The notes: generated by a model from the sequence alone, not told the origin. Shown: positions 8,662 through 17,861, counted from the stretch's first letter. The stretch is 52,764 nucleotides of DNA from Paludibacteraceae bacterium (GCA_017450685.1 JAFSTB010000013.1:1-52764), one strand, 5' to 3'. Made by a program: numbers and translations.

Positions 8662-10128
8662 CTATTTCTTCCATAGTGACGGCGAAAAGAGCAGTAACAC
8701 GGTGAAGATCTCCAACCTGCCCACCAACATCACAAAGGTCATTATCCATTTGGCTACTGTGGGGAAATCGGCGTATGTACCTGTCGGACCATAACTGCCG
8801 ATACTGATACCTACATTGCCTATTGCACTTACCGTCGTACCTATCGCTTCATCAAAACCTATACCGCAAGCACAGAAACAGACTACCGTGATGATGATTA
8901 CCAATATATGTATGATGAAGAATGCCACTACGTTGTTGTAGGTCTGTTGTGTTACAGGTTTGCCGTTGAGCTTGATAGGGATGATGGCGTTAGGGTGAAT
9001 GCGACGTTTGAACTCCGCCAGACTGTTCTTAAAGATGATAGCCAGTCGCACCCACTTGATACCGCCTGACGTACTGCCCGAACTGGCACCTGTGAACATA
9101 AGGAAAAAGAGTACAACCCACAGCACCACATGCCATTGCATATAGTCAGTGGTGGCATAACCCGTACTCGTAATCGCTGCCGTCACCATAAAGAAACTGT
9201 GGCGGAAGGCTTCTTCCAAACCTGTCAGCGACCACACCTTGCCCGTGATAAACAGACCTACGGTCATCACCAATGTGAATATGCCGACCGCTCCTAAATA
9301 CCAATGTGTCTCCTCGTCTTGCAACAGACGCTTGGGCTTGTGCATAAGAAAGAGTATGAATAGCGAGAAATTGATACCCGACAAGAACATAAACACTGCC
9401 ACTATATATTGAATAGCGGCTGAGTACCCCATCAAACTCATGTTCTTCGTGGAGAATCCGCCGGTGGCAATGGTGGACATAGAGTGACAGACGGCATCAA
9501 ACAGATCCATATCGCACATCCATAGCAGCAGTGTCTCTATTCCTGTGAGCAACAGATACACGCCCCACATCAGTTTGGCAGTGTCGGCTATGCGCGGAGA
9601 GATCTTTTCATAACTGACACCTGTCACTTCAGCCGCATACAACTGCATACCACCCAAACCGAACATCGGCAGTATTGCCACGCATAGCACTATGATACCT
9701 AATCCGCCTAACCATTGAGCCACCGCACGCCATAGCAGCACCGTATGTGTCATCGACTCCACATCAGCAATGATGGTGGCACCCGTTGTGGTGAAACCTG
9801 CCATCGTCTCAAAAAAAGCATCCGTGATAGTGTCCACTGCACCTGATAAAAAGAACGGTAGCATACCGAAGAGCGAGAACACAAACCATACCAAGGCTAC
9901 TATCAGATACCCTTCGCGCTCTCCCGTATGTTGGGAAGCACGCCTGCCTAATCGCAACCCGCATACGCCGCAAATGGCTGTCAGCACTGTACTCACCGCA
10001 AATGCCTCCACGTCAGGCTCATCATACAACCAACCCACAACCGTGGTGATGCCCATAAACACCGCCTCTATATGAAGCAGAGCACCTAACGTGCGAAAAA
10101 CCAATTTCTTATTAAAAGAGCGGGTCAT
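8662..10128 (-). CDS. trkH: Trk potassium uptake protein TrkH
   Basis: The 488-residue membrane subunit of the Trk potassium uptake system. It has four pore-loop repeats; the filter-like glycines are seen in ETMAGFTTTGAT, HSMSTIATGGFST, ITSTGYATTD and SAIGNVGISIG. Length and ending (WKK after a final membrane helix) match the family. It starts 12 bp after the trkA stop, so both subunits come from one transcript. Its activity should depend on TrkA binding NAD(H) or nucleotide at the cytoplasmic face. Confidence 0.96.
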   Translation of the reverse strand: MTRSFNKKLVFRTLGALLHIEAVFMGITTVVGWLYDEPDVEAFAVSTVLTAICGVCGLRLGRRASQHTGEREGYLIVALVWFVFSLFGMLPFFLSGAVDTITDAFFETMAGFTTTGATIIADVESMTHTVLLWRAVAQWLGGLGIIVLCVAILPMFGLGGMQLYAAEVTGVSYEKISPRIADTAKLMWGVYLLLTGIETLLLWMCDMDLFDAVCHSMSTIATGGFSTKNMSLMGYSAAIQYIVAVFMFLSGINFSLFILFLMHKPKRLLQDEETHWYLGAVGIFTLVMTVGLFITGKVWSLTGLEEAFRHSFFMVTAAITSTGYATTDYMQWHVVLWVVLFFLMFTGASSGSTSGGIKWVRLAIIFKNSLAEFKRRIHPNAIIPIKLNGKPVTQQTYNNVVAFFIIHILVIIITVVCFCACGIGFDEAIGTTVSAIGNVGISIGSYGPTGTYADFPTVAKWIMTFVMLVGRLEIFTVLLLFSPSLWKK

Positions 10129-10140
10129 ACTAATGAGGAC

Positions 10141-11475
10141 TTATTTGAAGTATCTTTCCAATTCACGTATGTTATGACTTCTGCAGATGACTATGACTTG
10201 GTCGTTGGGCAATATCTCTGTGTCGCCATTAACCAACAGCCCTTCTCCTGCACGCACTAATCCGCCTATTGACACATCGCCGGGCAAACGCATACTGCGT
10301 ATCGGACCGCGTGTGATGCGACTGCCTTCTGTGGCTATCAACTCCACTATCTCGGCATCAGCATTAGTCAGATTGCGCACATTCAACACACTCGCATTGA
10401 GCAACATCTGATAGATATAACTAACAGTGATATTCTTTTTGTTAAGCACCGTACCTATATCCAAACCTTCTGCCATAGATATATAGTCGATGTTCTCTAT
10501 GTCGGCTATCGTCTTATGTACGCCCAACCGTTTGGCAGCCAAGCATGCGAAGATATTGGCTTCGCTTTGAGGTGTAACTGCCACAAAAGCATCCATATCC
10601 TGTATGTCCTCTTCGCGCAACTCTTCCATCGACGAACCGTCAGCGTGGATAATAAGTGCGTTACCCACTTTCTCGCTCAACCGTTGGCACTGCTCAAGAT
10701 CCGCTTCTAAAATGCGAATCTCAAAGTCATCACCGAGGTTCTGAACCGCTTTCTGAGCTATACGGGTGCCGCCATAGAACATAACACGACGTATTTCACG
10801 CTTGGGCTTACCTAACTGCTCACGCAAAAACTCCATATTATCCTTCGTGCAAATGGCATATACCATGTCACCTTCCATCACCTCGTCCTCACCATGAGGG
10901 AAAAGAGTCTGACTGTCCCTCTTTATCAACACTATACGATACCTGCCGTGATTGTAGAAGCCGGACATAAAAGTCTGTCCTAACATGGCTGCACCTTCAC
11001 GCACCTTCACCACACACAACTCCAACGCACCGCGACAAAGAGATATATGATAGCGCATCCAGTTGGTACGCAACGACTCTTCTATCTCATTGGCTGCCAA
11101 CACCTCAGGGTAGATGAGGTGGTCAAGACCCATTCCGGCAAGAAACTGCTTGTTCTGAGGCAATAAATATTCGTAGTTGTCGATGCGAGCCAATGTCTTT
11201 TTCGCTCCTAACTGATTGGCAATCAGGCAGGCTGTCATATTCTCCGTCTCGCTCGGAGTGACTGCTATAAACAAGTCAACATCCTTCACTCCTATCTCGC
11301 GTAGGTCGTGGATGGAAGTGGGACTGCCAACACGAGTGATGAGGTCGTAGTTGGCATCCAAATCACCCAAACGCTCGGCGTTCTCGTCCAACAGACTGAT
11401 ATCCATATTCTCACGGGATAGAAGTTTGGCTAAGTGCTGACCAACCTCACCCGCTCCTGCTACTATAATGCGCAT
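10141..11475 (-). CDS. trkA: Trk potassium regulatory subunit TrkA
   Basis: The cytosolic regulatory ring subunit of the Trk system, 444 residues. It has two tandem RCK units: a Rossmann half with GAGEVG (7-12) and acidic LLDEN, an RCK_C half near 140-220, a second degenerate Rossmann half starting near VMFYGGTRIA, and a final RCK_C half. The second nucleotide loop lacks the classic GxGxxG, so nucleotide binding may be confined to the first half. It precedes trkH in the same transcript and follows the GT2 gene by 44 bp of AT-rich DNA holding a short direct repeat (AATTCGTATAA). Confidence 0.96.
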   Translation of the reverse strand: MRIIVAGAGEVGQHLAKLLSRENMDISLLDENAERLGDLDANYDLITRVGSPTSIHDLREIGVKDVDLFIAVTPSETENMTACLIANQLGAKKTLARIDNYEYLLPQNKQFLAGMGLDHLIYPEVLAANEIEESLRTNWMRYHISLCRGALELCVVKVREGAAMLGQTFMSGFYNHGRYRIVLIKRDSQTLFPHGEDEVMEGDMVYAICTKDNMEFLREQLGKPKREIRRVMFYGGTRIAQKAVQNLGDDFEIRILEADLEQCQRLSEKVGNALIIHADGSSMEELREEDIQDMDAFVAVTPQSEANIFACLAAKRLGVHKTIADIENIDYISMAEGLDIGTVLNKKNITVSYIYQMLLNASVLNVRNLTNADAEIVELIATEGSRITRGPIRSMRLPGDVSIGGLVRAGEGLLVNGDTEILPNDQVIVICRSHNIRELERYFK

Positions 11476-11519
11476 ATTACCTAATTCGTATAATTATAAT
11501 TCGTATAAACTATGTGTTC

Positions 11520-12488
11520 CTAAATCTGTTCCTTGACCAGATAGTCGTTCCTGTTGGGCGAGTTGCGAATGACAAGTTCACCAAGAAATCCTGCCAAAAA
11601 CAACATACATCCCAAAATCATCATCAGTATGCTCAAATGGAAATAAGGGTTAGTACCTACCAACATCGCGTGAATACCATGTTGCAGAGCGTATAGTTTC
11701 ATCCCGCCTACAACGATAATTGCCACAAAACCAAGCATAAACATCAGGCTGCCTATCAGTCCGAAGAAATGCATAGGCTGTTTGCCGAAACGGTTGAGAA
11801 ACCATAACGTGAGTAAGTCCAAATAGCCGTTGACGAAACGGTTAAGCCCGAATTTCGATTCTCCGAACTCACGCTTGCGGTGCTGAACCACTTTTTCTCC
11901 GATGCGTGTGAAACCGGCATTCTTTGCTAAAAAAGGAATGTAGCGGTGCATCTCCGAAAAAACCTCTATGTTCTTCACCACCTCTTGCCGATAGGCTTTC
12001 AGTCCGCAGTTCATGTCGTGCAGTTGTATGCCTGTCACCCGACGGGCAGTGGCATTGAAAAGCAACGATGGCAGGTTCTTCGTCAGACGGTTGTCGTAAC
12101 GCTTCTTCTTCCAACCGCTCACCACATCGTAACCATCTTTCGTTATCATGCGATACAACTCAGGTATCTCATCGGGTGAGTCTTGCAAGTCGGCATCCAT
12201 AGTGATAACCACCTGTCCCTGTGCACGCTGAAAACCATAATGCAACGCTGCCGACTTGCCATAGTTGCGGCGAAAACAAATACCATGCACTATCTCAGGG
12301 CGAGTCGAATGTAATTGTTCTATCACCTGCCACGAACAATCCGTCGAACCGTCATTGATAAACAATACCTCGTAACGAAAACCATTATCCGTCATAACGC
12401 GATCTATCCACTCGTAGAGTTTGACCAACGACTCTTCCTCGTTGTACAAAGGGATAACAACTGATATGTCTATGTCTGTAAGTGCCAT
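11520..12488 (-). CDS. Family 2 glycosyltransferase (polyprenyl-phosphate type)
   Basis: A 322-residue inverting GT2 enzyme resembling DPM1/ArnC/GtrB-type transferases that load a sugar onto a polyprenyl phosphate. The N-terminus SVVIPLYNEEES and INDGSTD form the nucleotide-binding part, the metal-binding DAD lies at 98-100 (MDADLQD), and two membrane helices lie at about 235-300. The sugar and acceptor cannot be told from sequence. It lies 27 bp after dxs; the pairing is functionally plausible since dxs feeds polyprenyl phosphate synthesis. Confidence 0.9.
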   Translation of the reverse strand: MALTDIDISVVIPLYNEEESLVKLYEWIDRVMTDNGFRYEVLFINDGSTDCSWQVIEQLHSTRPEIVHGICFRRNYGKSAALHYGFQRAQGQVVITMDADLQDSPDEIPELYRMITKDGYDVVSGWKKKRYDNRLTKNLPSLLFNATARRVTGIQLHDMNCGLKAYRQEVVKNIEVFSEMHRYIPFLAKNAGFTRIGEKVVQHRKREFGESKFGLNRFVNGYLDLLTLWFLNRFGKQPMHFFGLIGSLMFMLGFVAIIVVGGMKLYALQHGIHAMLVGTNPYFHLSILMMILGCMLFLAGFLGELVIRNSPNRNDYLVKEQI

Positions 12489-12515
12489 ATTGTAAGGTTT
12501 TTCTAATGTGGAAAA

Positions 12516-14393
12516 TTATTGTGTTATGTGTTCCTTGAAAGTGTTATATAGTCCTTCACTGTCAAGGTGCAAGAGTTGATAGAGTTCATTGGTACTGCCG
12601 TGCTCCACGAACTTGTTGGGTATGCCGAGACGTATCACTTGCGGCCGTTGTTGCTTGTCGGCATAGTACTCAGCCACAGCCGAACCCATACCGCCATCTA
12701 TCACACCGTCTTCCACAGTAAACACCGTCTTGTAGGTCTGAGCCACCTCGTCTAACAACTGTGTATCAAGAGGTTTGAGCCATCTTAAGTCATAATGCGC
12801 CCATTCGGTGCCGACTGTTTGCAGCCTGTCTAATGCCTGTATGACTTGACAACCGATAGCACCAATCGACAATACCGCCACTCCCTTACCATGCCTCAAA
12901 CATACACCCTTACCGTATTTCAACTCAGCCGACTCAAAACCTATAACAGGCGTTCTGCCTCGTGGATAACGGATAGCCACCGGACCGGTTAAACACTCTG
13001 CCATACGCATCATACGCTCTAAGTCTGTAGCACATAAAGGTGCGCAAATCTGCATATTAGGTATAGGACGCAAGTATGCCATATCAAACAAACCATGATG
13101 AGTGGCACCATCATTACCCACTATGCCCGCACGGTCAATACAGATGACAACATGCAAGTTGAGCAATGACACATCGTGAATGAGATTGTCGTACGCACGC
13201 TGAAGAAATGACGAATATTCGTTGCAGAAAGGCAATAATCCCTCCTTTGCCATACCCGCTGAAAAAGTAACGGCATGACCTTCCGCTATCCCAACATCAA
13301 AAACGCGGTCAGGCAACTCCTTCTGCATAATGGTCATGGAGCAACCGCTTGGCATTGCAGGAGTGATACCCACTATCTTTTCATTGCTGCGTGCCATCTC
13401 TAACAACGTCTGACCAAACACATCCTGCCATAACGGAGTAGGAGGTGCAGAGGTGATACGCTTGCCGTTGTCAGGATTGAACTCACCCGGCGCATGCCAA
13501 GTTGTCTGGTCGTTCTCCGCAGGCTCATAACCCTTACCCTTCTTCGTGATGATATGCAGCACCTTAGGACCTTGAAAATGCTTGATTTCCGATAAGATAC
13601 GAACCAACTCAAGCACATTATGACCATCGGTGGGACCGAAATAACGCAGGTTAAGACCCTGAAAGATATTGTTATTCTGCTTGGTAAGCAATGTTTTTAT
13701 ACTCGTGTTGAAACGACGTATCCAACCCGTCTTGCTCTCTGAAAGCAAGTGGTGACGAACCAACCACTGATAAATCTTCCACCTGACGCGGTTATACCTC
13801 TCGCTCGTGGTAAGGTCAACCAAGTACTGCGTAAAACCACCTTTCAACGGATCGATGGCTATGTGGTTGTCGTTCAATACAATAAGCAGGTTATTGCGAT
13901 CCATCGATGTGTTGTTCAACCCCTCGAATGCCAAACCGCCCGTCATCGAACCGTCGCCGATGATAACCACCACGTTTTGCTTCTTCCCTTGCATACGCGA
14001 TGCCACCTCTATGCCTAATGCCGCTGATATACTGTTAGATGCGTGACCGGAGATGAAGGCATCGTACTCACTCTCAGCCGGAGTGGGAAAAGGTGCCAAA
14101 CCACCTAACTGACGGTTGGTGTGAAAACGCTCACGCCTGCCTGTCAGTATCTTATGTGAGTATGCCTGATGACCTACATCCCACACCAAACGGTCCTCGG
14201 GAGTGTCAAAAACATAGTGAAGAGCCACCGTCAGTTCAATCGAACCAAGAGAAGAAGCCAAATGACCGGGGTTGTGACTTAACTCGTGAATGATAAAGTC
14301 GCGCAACTCCTCGCATAAGGTAGGCAAAGCCTCGCGAGGCAATTGCTTGAGGTCGGTGGGAGTATAAATAGAATCTAAATAGCGATAAGCCAT
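12516..14393 (-). CDS. dxs: 1-deoxy-D-xylulose-5-phosphate synthase
   Basis: A thiamine-diphosphate enzyme that condenses pyruvate and glyceraldehyde 3-phosphate in the first step of the MEP isoprenoid pathway. Numbered from the ATG at 14393 (625 residues): the conserved His44 in NPGHL, GHQAYSHK (74-81) and the thiamine-diphosphate motif GDGSMTGG (146-153) are all present. An in-frame upstream ATG at 14474 is rejected because the promoter for this gene lies between it and 14393. dxs heads the long leftward run to the window edge. Confidence 0.96.
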   Translation of the reverse strand: MAYRYLDSIYTPTDLKQLPREALPTLCEELRDFIIHELSHNPGHLASSLGSIELTVALHYVFDTPEDRLVWDVGHQAYSHKILTGRRERFHTNRQLGGLAPFPTPAESEYDAFISGHASNSISAALGIEVASRMQGKKQNVVVIIGDGSMTGGLAFEGLNNTSMDRNNLLIVLNDNHIAIDPLKGGFTQYLVDLTTSERYNRVRWKIYQWLVRHHLLSESKTGWIRRFNTSIKTLLTKQNNNIFQGLNLRYFGPTDGHNVLELVRILSEIKHFQGPKVLHIITKKGKGYEPAENDQTTWHAPGEFNPDNGKRITSAPPTPLWQDVFGQTLLEMARSNEKIVGITPAMPSGCSMTIMQKELPDRVFDVGIAEGHAVTFSAGMAKEGLLPFCNEYSSFLQRAYDNLIHDVSLLNLHVVICIDRAGIVGNDGATHHGLFDMAYLRPIPNMQICAPLCATDLERMMRMAECLTGPVAIRYPRGRTPVIGFESAELKYGKGVCLRHGKGVAVLSIGAIGCQVIQALDRLQTVGTEWAHYDLRWLKPLDTQLLDEVAQTYKTVFTVEDGVIDGGMGSAVAEYYADKQQRPQVIRLGIPNKFVEHGSTNELYQLLHLDSEGLYNTFKEHITQ

Positions 14394-14431
14394 AAACACA
14401 TTTGAGGGAAATAACCCTACTTTAAAACGCG

Positions 14432-14463
14432 CAAAGTTACTCCCTTTTCCCCGATTGTGCAAA
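14432..14463 (-). promoter_or_regulatory. Promoter of dxs operon
   Basis: On the minus strand the -7 element TAACTTTG (14432-14439) and the -33 element TTTG (14460-14463) are separated by 20 bp, matching the Bacteroidota consensus. Transcription should start near 14425, leaving a leader of about 30 nt. Confidence 0.8.
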
Positions 14464-14614
14464 TATATGCTCAAAAACTCTTATTTTTACTTCGATGCCA
14501 ATATTTATATATAGCTCAATCTCAGGCAGATATCCGCGAATCTAACAACTTTTCTTAATTACAAAACACATTCCCCCTTTGATAATTGAATTCCTTACCA
14601 ATGACTGCGTATTG
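14464..14614. other. Intergenic stretch, nothing recognised
   Basis: The gene-free gap 14394-14750 holds the dxs promoter on its left and the rplT terminator on its right. The AT-rich DNA between them shows no ORF, promoter or stable hairpin that I can recognise. Confidence 0.5.
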
Positions 14615-14655
14615 AAAAAAAACTGCCAATCACACTCTTTTGAGTTGATTGGCAG
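14615..14655 (-). terminator. Intrinsic terminator of infC-rpmI-rplT operon
   Basis: On the minus strand the arms CTGCCAATCA and TGATTGGCAG enclose an inner ACTC/GAGT stem (one bulged base) with a tetraloop. Eight Ts follow. It lies about 95 bp after the rplT stop. Confidence 0.92.
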
Positions 14656-14750
14656 AATTTTTCTTAACGTTAGTGTCAGTCTGTTTGCTTTGACTTAAGT
14701 GCTACTCCTTGATGTTTGGTTTCAAGCAGTTTGTTTCACGTTAATCTCAA

Positions 14751-15098
14751 TCAGTTCTTGGCACTCTTGACGATGGCTTGGAATGCTTGTGGTTGGTTCA
14801 TTGCCAAGTCGGCAAGCACTTTGCGGTTAATCTCTATACCCGCTTTTTTCAGTGCACCCATCAACTGGCTGTAACTCATACCTTCCAAGCGTGCGGCAGC
14901 ATTGATACGCTGTATCCACAATGCACGGAATGTGCGTTTCTTGTTCTTACGATCGCGGTAAGCGTACTGCAAACCTTTTTCCCATGTGTTCTTGGCAACA
15001 GTCCATACATTAGCCCTGCCACCAAAATTACCTCTCGTGAGGCTCATAATCTTCTTGCGACGTGCGCGAGAAGCTACGTGATTTACTGATCTTGGCAT
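14751..15098 (-). CDS. rplT: 50S ribosomal protein L20
   Basis: A 115-residue rRNA-binding protein needed early in large-subunit assembly. The start at 15098 ([16 protein letters not shown]) is the standard L20 N-terminus; the longer ORF upstream runs into rpmI. It is the last gene of the infC-rpmI-rplT operon, whose order is widely conserved. In Escherichia coli and Bacillus, L20 represses this operon by binding mRNA; no L20-mimic site is evident here. Confidence 0.98.
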   Translation of the reverse strand: MPRSVNHVASRARRKKIMSLTRGNFGGRANVWTVAKNTWEKGLQYAYRDRKNKKRTFRALWIQRINAAARLEGMSYSQLMGALKKAGIEINRKVLADLAMNQPQAFQAIVKSAKN

Positions 15099-15126
15099 AG
15101 TTCTGTAAATTTTGGTGGTTAATGAC

Positions 15127-15324
15127 TTAACGCAGCAACAACATCTCGCGGATGCTACGCATATTCGACTGATCGACCATTGCAACATGAGTCAGATTTC
15201 TCTTCTGCTTCTTCGTCTTCTTGGTCAAGATGTGGCTTTTGTAAGCGTGTTTACGCTTCACTTTACCCGTTCCGGTAAGAGCGAATCTTTTTTTGGCACC
15301 GGAATTAGTTTTAACCTTTGGCAT
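15127..15324 (-). CDS. rpmI: 50S ribosomal protein L35
   Basis: A 65-residue basic protein of the large subunit. The start at 15324 gives [14 protein letters not shown], the canonical L35 opening; upstream in-frame residues from 15384 belong to the 111-bp infC-rpmI gap. The sequence is rich in Lys and Arg ([19 protein letters not shown]), as expected for rRNA contact. It lies 28 bp before rplT. Confidence 0.98.
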   Translation of the reverse strand: MPKVKTNSGAKKRFALTGTGKVKRKHAYKSHILTKKTKKQKRNLTHVAMVDQSNMRSIREMLLLR

Positions 15325-15435
15325 TTTGTTAATAATTAGTTGGTTAGTATTATTTAAGTTGCCGGTAGCCTTAGGACCGAACAACTATTCAACTGATAAT
15401 CAATTATCAAAAATACTTGATATATGCAATACCTC

Positions 15436-15996
15436 TTATCCTTTCTTCGGGGCGAGCATCACTATCATTCGTTTGCCCTCTAATTTGGGCATCGCTTCAG
15501 GCTTGCCTACACCCTCCAAATCGTTGCAGAAACGAGCTAACAACAACTCACCCTGATCCTTAAACAAGATACTTCTGCCACGGAAAAAGACGTATGCCTT
15601 CACCTTATTGCCCTCTTTCAAGAACTCCTCAGCGTGCTTTAATTTGAAGTTGTAATCGTGTTCGTCGGTCTGCGGACCAAAACGTATCTCCTTTATCTCC
15701 ACTTTCTTCGAGTTCTGCTTCTGCTCTTTCTCTTTGCGCTTCTTCTGATAAAGGAACTTCTGATAATCAATCACGCGACAAACAGGAGGGTCGGCGGATG
15801 CCGATATCTCCACGAGATCTAAATTCTGCGCATCTGCAATACGCATCGCTTGCTCGTAGGTGTATATACCTTGCTCTACATTGTCGCCTACAAGGCGCAC
15901 TTCTCTGACACCACGTATCTTATCATTGATACGATTCGGCATCTCTTTCTCTACACGACCACCTCTGTGCATCGGGGGTCTTTGCGGGGTTGCTAT
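15436..15996 (-). CDS. infC: Translation initiation factor IF-3 (probable AUA start)
   Basis: IF-3 binds the 30S subunit and proofreads start-codon choice. The N-domain ([16 protein letters not shown]), a lysine-rich linker ([16 protein letters not shown]) and the C-domain ([17 protein letters not shown]) are all present. An ATG at 15972 opens the frame. However, the codon ATA at 15996-15994 lies in frame 24 bp upstream, and a perfect AGGAGG (16005-16010) stands 8 nt before it. No such site precedes the ATG, and an in-frame stop lies just upstream. infC commonly uses AUU, AUC or AUA to autoregulate, so the AUA start (186 residues) is preferred. Confidence 0.9.
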   Translation of the reverse strand: MATPQRPPMHRGGRVEKEMPNRINDKIRGVREVRLVGDNVEQGIYTYEQAMRIADAQNLDLVEISASADPPVCRVIDYQKFLYQKKRKEKEQKQNSKKVEIKEIRFGPQTDEHDYNFKLKHAEEFLKEGNKVKAYVFFRGRSILFKDQGELLLARFCNDLEGVGKPEAMPKLEGKRMIVMLAPKKG

Positions 15997-16032
15997 AGCT
16001 GTGTCCTCCTCTAATTAAGTGAAACATTGACA

Positions 16033-16058
16033 GCACTAAACGCATTATCTGTTAGTGC
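16033..16058 (-). promoter_or_regulatory. Hairpin in infC leader
   Basis: Arms GCACTAA and TTAGTGC (7 bp, 12-nt loop) lie in the 5' leader between the infC promoter and its Shine-Dalgarno sequence. They could influence translation or mRNA stability; no family assignment can be made. Confidence 0.45.
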
Positions 16059-16075
16059 CTTTACCAAAAAGCGCA

Positions 16076-16106
16076 CAAAGGTACGCCATATTTTTCAATT
16101 GACAAA
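16076..16106 (-). promoter_or_regulatory. Promoter of infC operon
   Basis: Minus-strand -7 element TACCTTTG (16076-16083) and -33 TTTG (16103-16106) are spaced by 19 bp. Expected start is near 16069, giving a leader of about 70 nt before the AUA codon. Confidence 0.82.
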
Positions 16107-16172
16107 CATTTTAATCAAAAATTACTTTTTTTTTCAAAATATTTCTCTCCTTTCACGAAACTAACTGCCTCA

Positions 16173-16204
16173 TTTGGCACTTTAATAACTATGGTTTATC
16201 TTTG
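16173..16204 (+). promoter_or_regulatory. Promoter of OB-domain lipoprotein gene
   Basis: TTTG (16173-16176), a 20-bp spacer and TATCTTTG (16197-16204) match the Bacteroidota consensus. The leader to the ATG at 16268 would be about 55 nt. The promoter diverges from that of infC. Confidence 0.8.
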
Positions 16205-16267
16205 CACCGTGCTTCTATGCGCAAAAATCGTGACAACACAGAGCATTTATTTATAAAACTAATCAAT

Positions 16268-17656
16268 ATGAAAAACACACTTTTTTCAGTGCTGCTCGTA
16301 GCCGTCTTCTTCGGTATGGTGGCTTGTGACGAAAAGAACGCTCCCACAATGGGACCGGGTAAAGAAACCAATAGTGGAAGTACCGCTGTCTATGACACGG
16401 TTCAAATACCTGCTTCTGTCGTTCTGCCCGAAGGTGCTATCACAGTCACCGAAGCAAGACAGATATGCTCGCAATTGGCTTCCGGCACTAACTCCACCGA
16501 ATACTACTACGTTCACGGTTGGGTGAAGAAACTGCATAGTGCCAACACCGATGCTATAACAGGTAATTACCACAATGCACAGTTCTATATTGCTCAAACA
16601 AGGAAAGTTGATGCCAACGGCATCGAGTCCTACGACGAAGATGACTTCTATGCCTACCGCGTCAAAGGTCTGAATAACGGTGATATAACTGATGTGAACG
16701 GTGTGCAGATTGGCGACTATGTGGTGCTCTACTGCAAACTGACCAACTACCAAGGCACATACGAAACACCTATGAACTCAGGTAGTTATATCTATTCATC
16801 CACCAACGAGTCATTGACAGGAAATGACGATTCGCAACCTAATGTGGATGACGCAACAGTGGCAACGATTGCCGAAGTGCTGGCTGCCGGTGCTGATTTG
16901 AGCGTGGGCAAATATTCGGATGAATATTTTAAAGTTACAGCCTATCTTACATCTGTTTCTACGTCTTCCGATAAGGTGGCACAATATGGTAACATCAATA
17001 TTACACTGAAGGATGAAACAGGTACTATTGATAGTTATTATACTAAAAACGTGGATAATACAAACTTTACTTCTGCCGATCAAGTGCCTGCCTTGAATAG
17101 TAAAATTGTTGTAATAGGTAGAGTCTATCGTTATAATGAAGCAACTTTGGAACTTAAGGACGGTTATATTTCCGAGGTTTTGGAAGTGGGCGATGGTGAG
17201 CAAAAAGGTGAAATAGAGGCTTCTCTCAGTTGCATCTTCTCCCAAAAAGCAATGCCCGAAGGATGGTCTTTGGTGGTTAGTAATGAAGTAAAAAATGCCT
17301 CTGCGGATGATTTCTACAGTGATAATTCACTCAAATTGACTGCTCTGAACAAAGGAGTGGAGTCTCCTGTATTTGAGGCAGTTGACGCTGTAAATGTATC
17401 TTTCAATATCTCCAAACTTAATGCTAAGCAACTGAAAGATGCAACGGACGGTACATTTGAAGCCATCGGTTATAATGCAACAGGTAATGAGGTGGCGAAA
17501 GGTCAGGTTAGCGTTAACGCTACGGGCATTTTTAATATATCTTTAGAAGGTCAAGGTATTGTTAAAGTGCGCCTTGTGATGACTCAATTCCCGTACAACG
17601 GCACCTATCAATGCAATGCCGCTCTCAAAGAAGTGGGCATCTCCTGGAATAATTAA
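16268..17656 (+). CDS. Lipoprotein with tandem OB-like domains, function unknown
   Basis: A 462-residue exported lipoprotein. The start at 16268 gives a signal peptide with lipobox GMVAC (Cys20), and the ORF before it lies upstream of the probable leader end. Residues about 55-180 and 195-305 look like two OB-type beta-barrel domains of the kind found beside secreted nucleases and in uncharacterised Bacteroidales surface proteins (for example VHGWVKKL, and ITLKDETGTIDSYY followed by GRVYRY). The last 150 residues are beta-rich, probably a sandwich domain. It has no catalytic motif I recognise. It is a single-gene unit with its own promoter and terminator between two ribosomal operons. A binding or scaffolding role at the cell surface is inference. 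Confidence 0.8.
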   Translation: MKNTLFSVLLVAVFFGMVACDEKNAPTMGPGKETNSGSTAVYDTVQIPASVVLPEGAITVTEARQICSQLASGTNSTEYYYVHGWVKKLHSANTDAITGNYHNAQFYIAQTRKVDANGIESYDEDDFYAYRVKGLNNGDITDVNGVQIGDYVVLYCKLTNYQGTYETPMNSGSYIYSSTNESLTGNDDSQPNVDDATVATIAEVLAAGADLSVGKYSDEYFKVTAYLTSVSTSSDKVAQYGNINITLKDETGTIDSYYTKNVDNTNFTSADQVPALNSKIVVIGRVYRYNEATLELKDGYISEVLEVGDGEQKGEIEASLSCIFSQKAMPEGWSLVVSNEVKNASADDFYSDNSLKLTALNKGVESPVFEAVDAVNVSFNISKLNAKQLKDATDGTFEAIGYNATGNEVAKGQVSVNATGIFNISLEGQGIVKVRLVMTQFPYNGTYQCNAALKEVGISWNN

Positions 17657-17739
17657 CCTTTACGAACACGATTGAGTAAGTGTTTCTGATTGCCTTTCAA
17701 GAAAGAACAATCGCTTATAAAACCACTTATATATATAAG

Positions 17740-17775
17740 GTGTGTTGCGCATATTACTGCGCAATACACTTTTTT
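17740..17775 (+). terminator. Intrinsic terminator after lipoprotein gene
   Basis: Arms GTGTGTTGCGCA (17740-17751) and TGCGCAATACAC (17758-17769) pair over 12 bp with one G-T wobble and a 6-nt loop, followed by six Ts. Confidence 0.9.
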
Positions 17776-17829
17776 CCCGCTAACAATTTGATTTATCAGT
17801 TAAAAAAGTGCAATAAAAATGAGCATATA

Positions 17830-17861
17830 TTTGCGCAATCCAAAAAGTAGCCGTACCTTTG
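17830..17861 (+). promoter_or_regulatory. Promoter of str operon (rpsL)
   Basis: TTTG (17830-17833), a 20-bp spacer and TACCTTTG (17854-17861). The segment 17851-17878 is identical over 28 bp to 22471-22498 in front of rplC. The probable first transcribed bases hold a small CGCT/AGCG hairpin shared by both. Confidence 0.88.

Noticed and set aside
14656..14750. Possible Bacteroidales-1 RNA downstream of rplT
   Set aside because: That RNA is often reported after rplT and ends in a terminator, as here. However, I find no TAnnTTTG promoter in this gap, so the segment reads better as the 3' end of the infC operon. A covariance-model search with the Rfam model would settle it.
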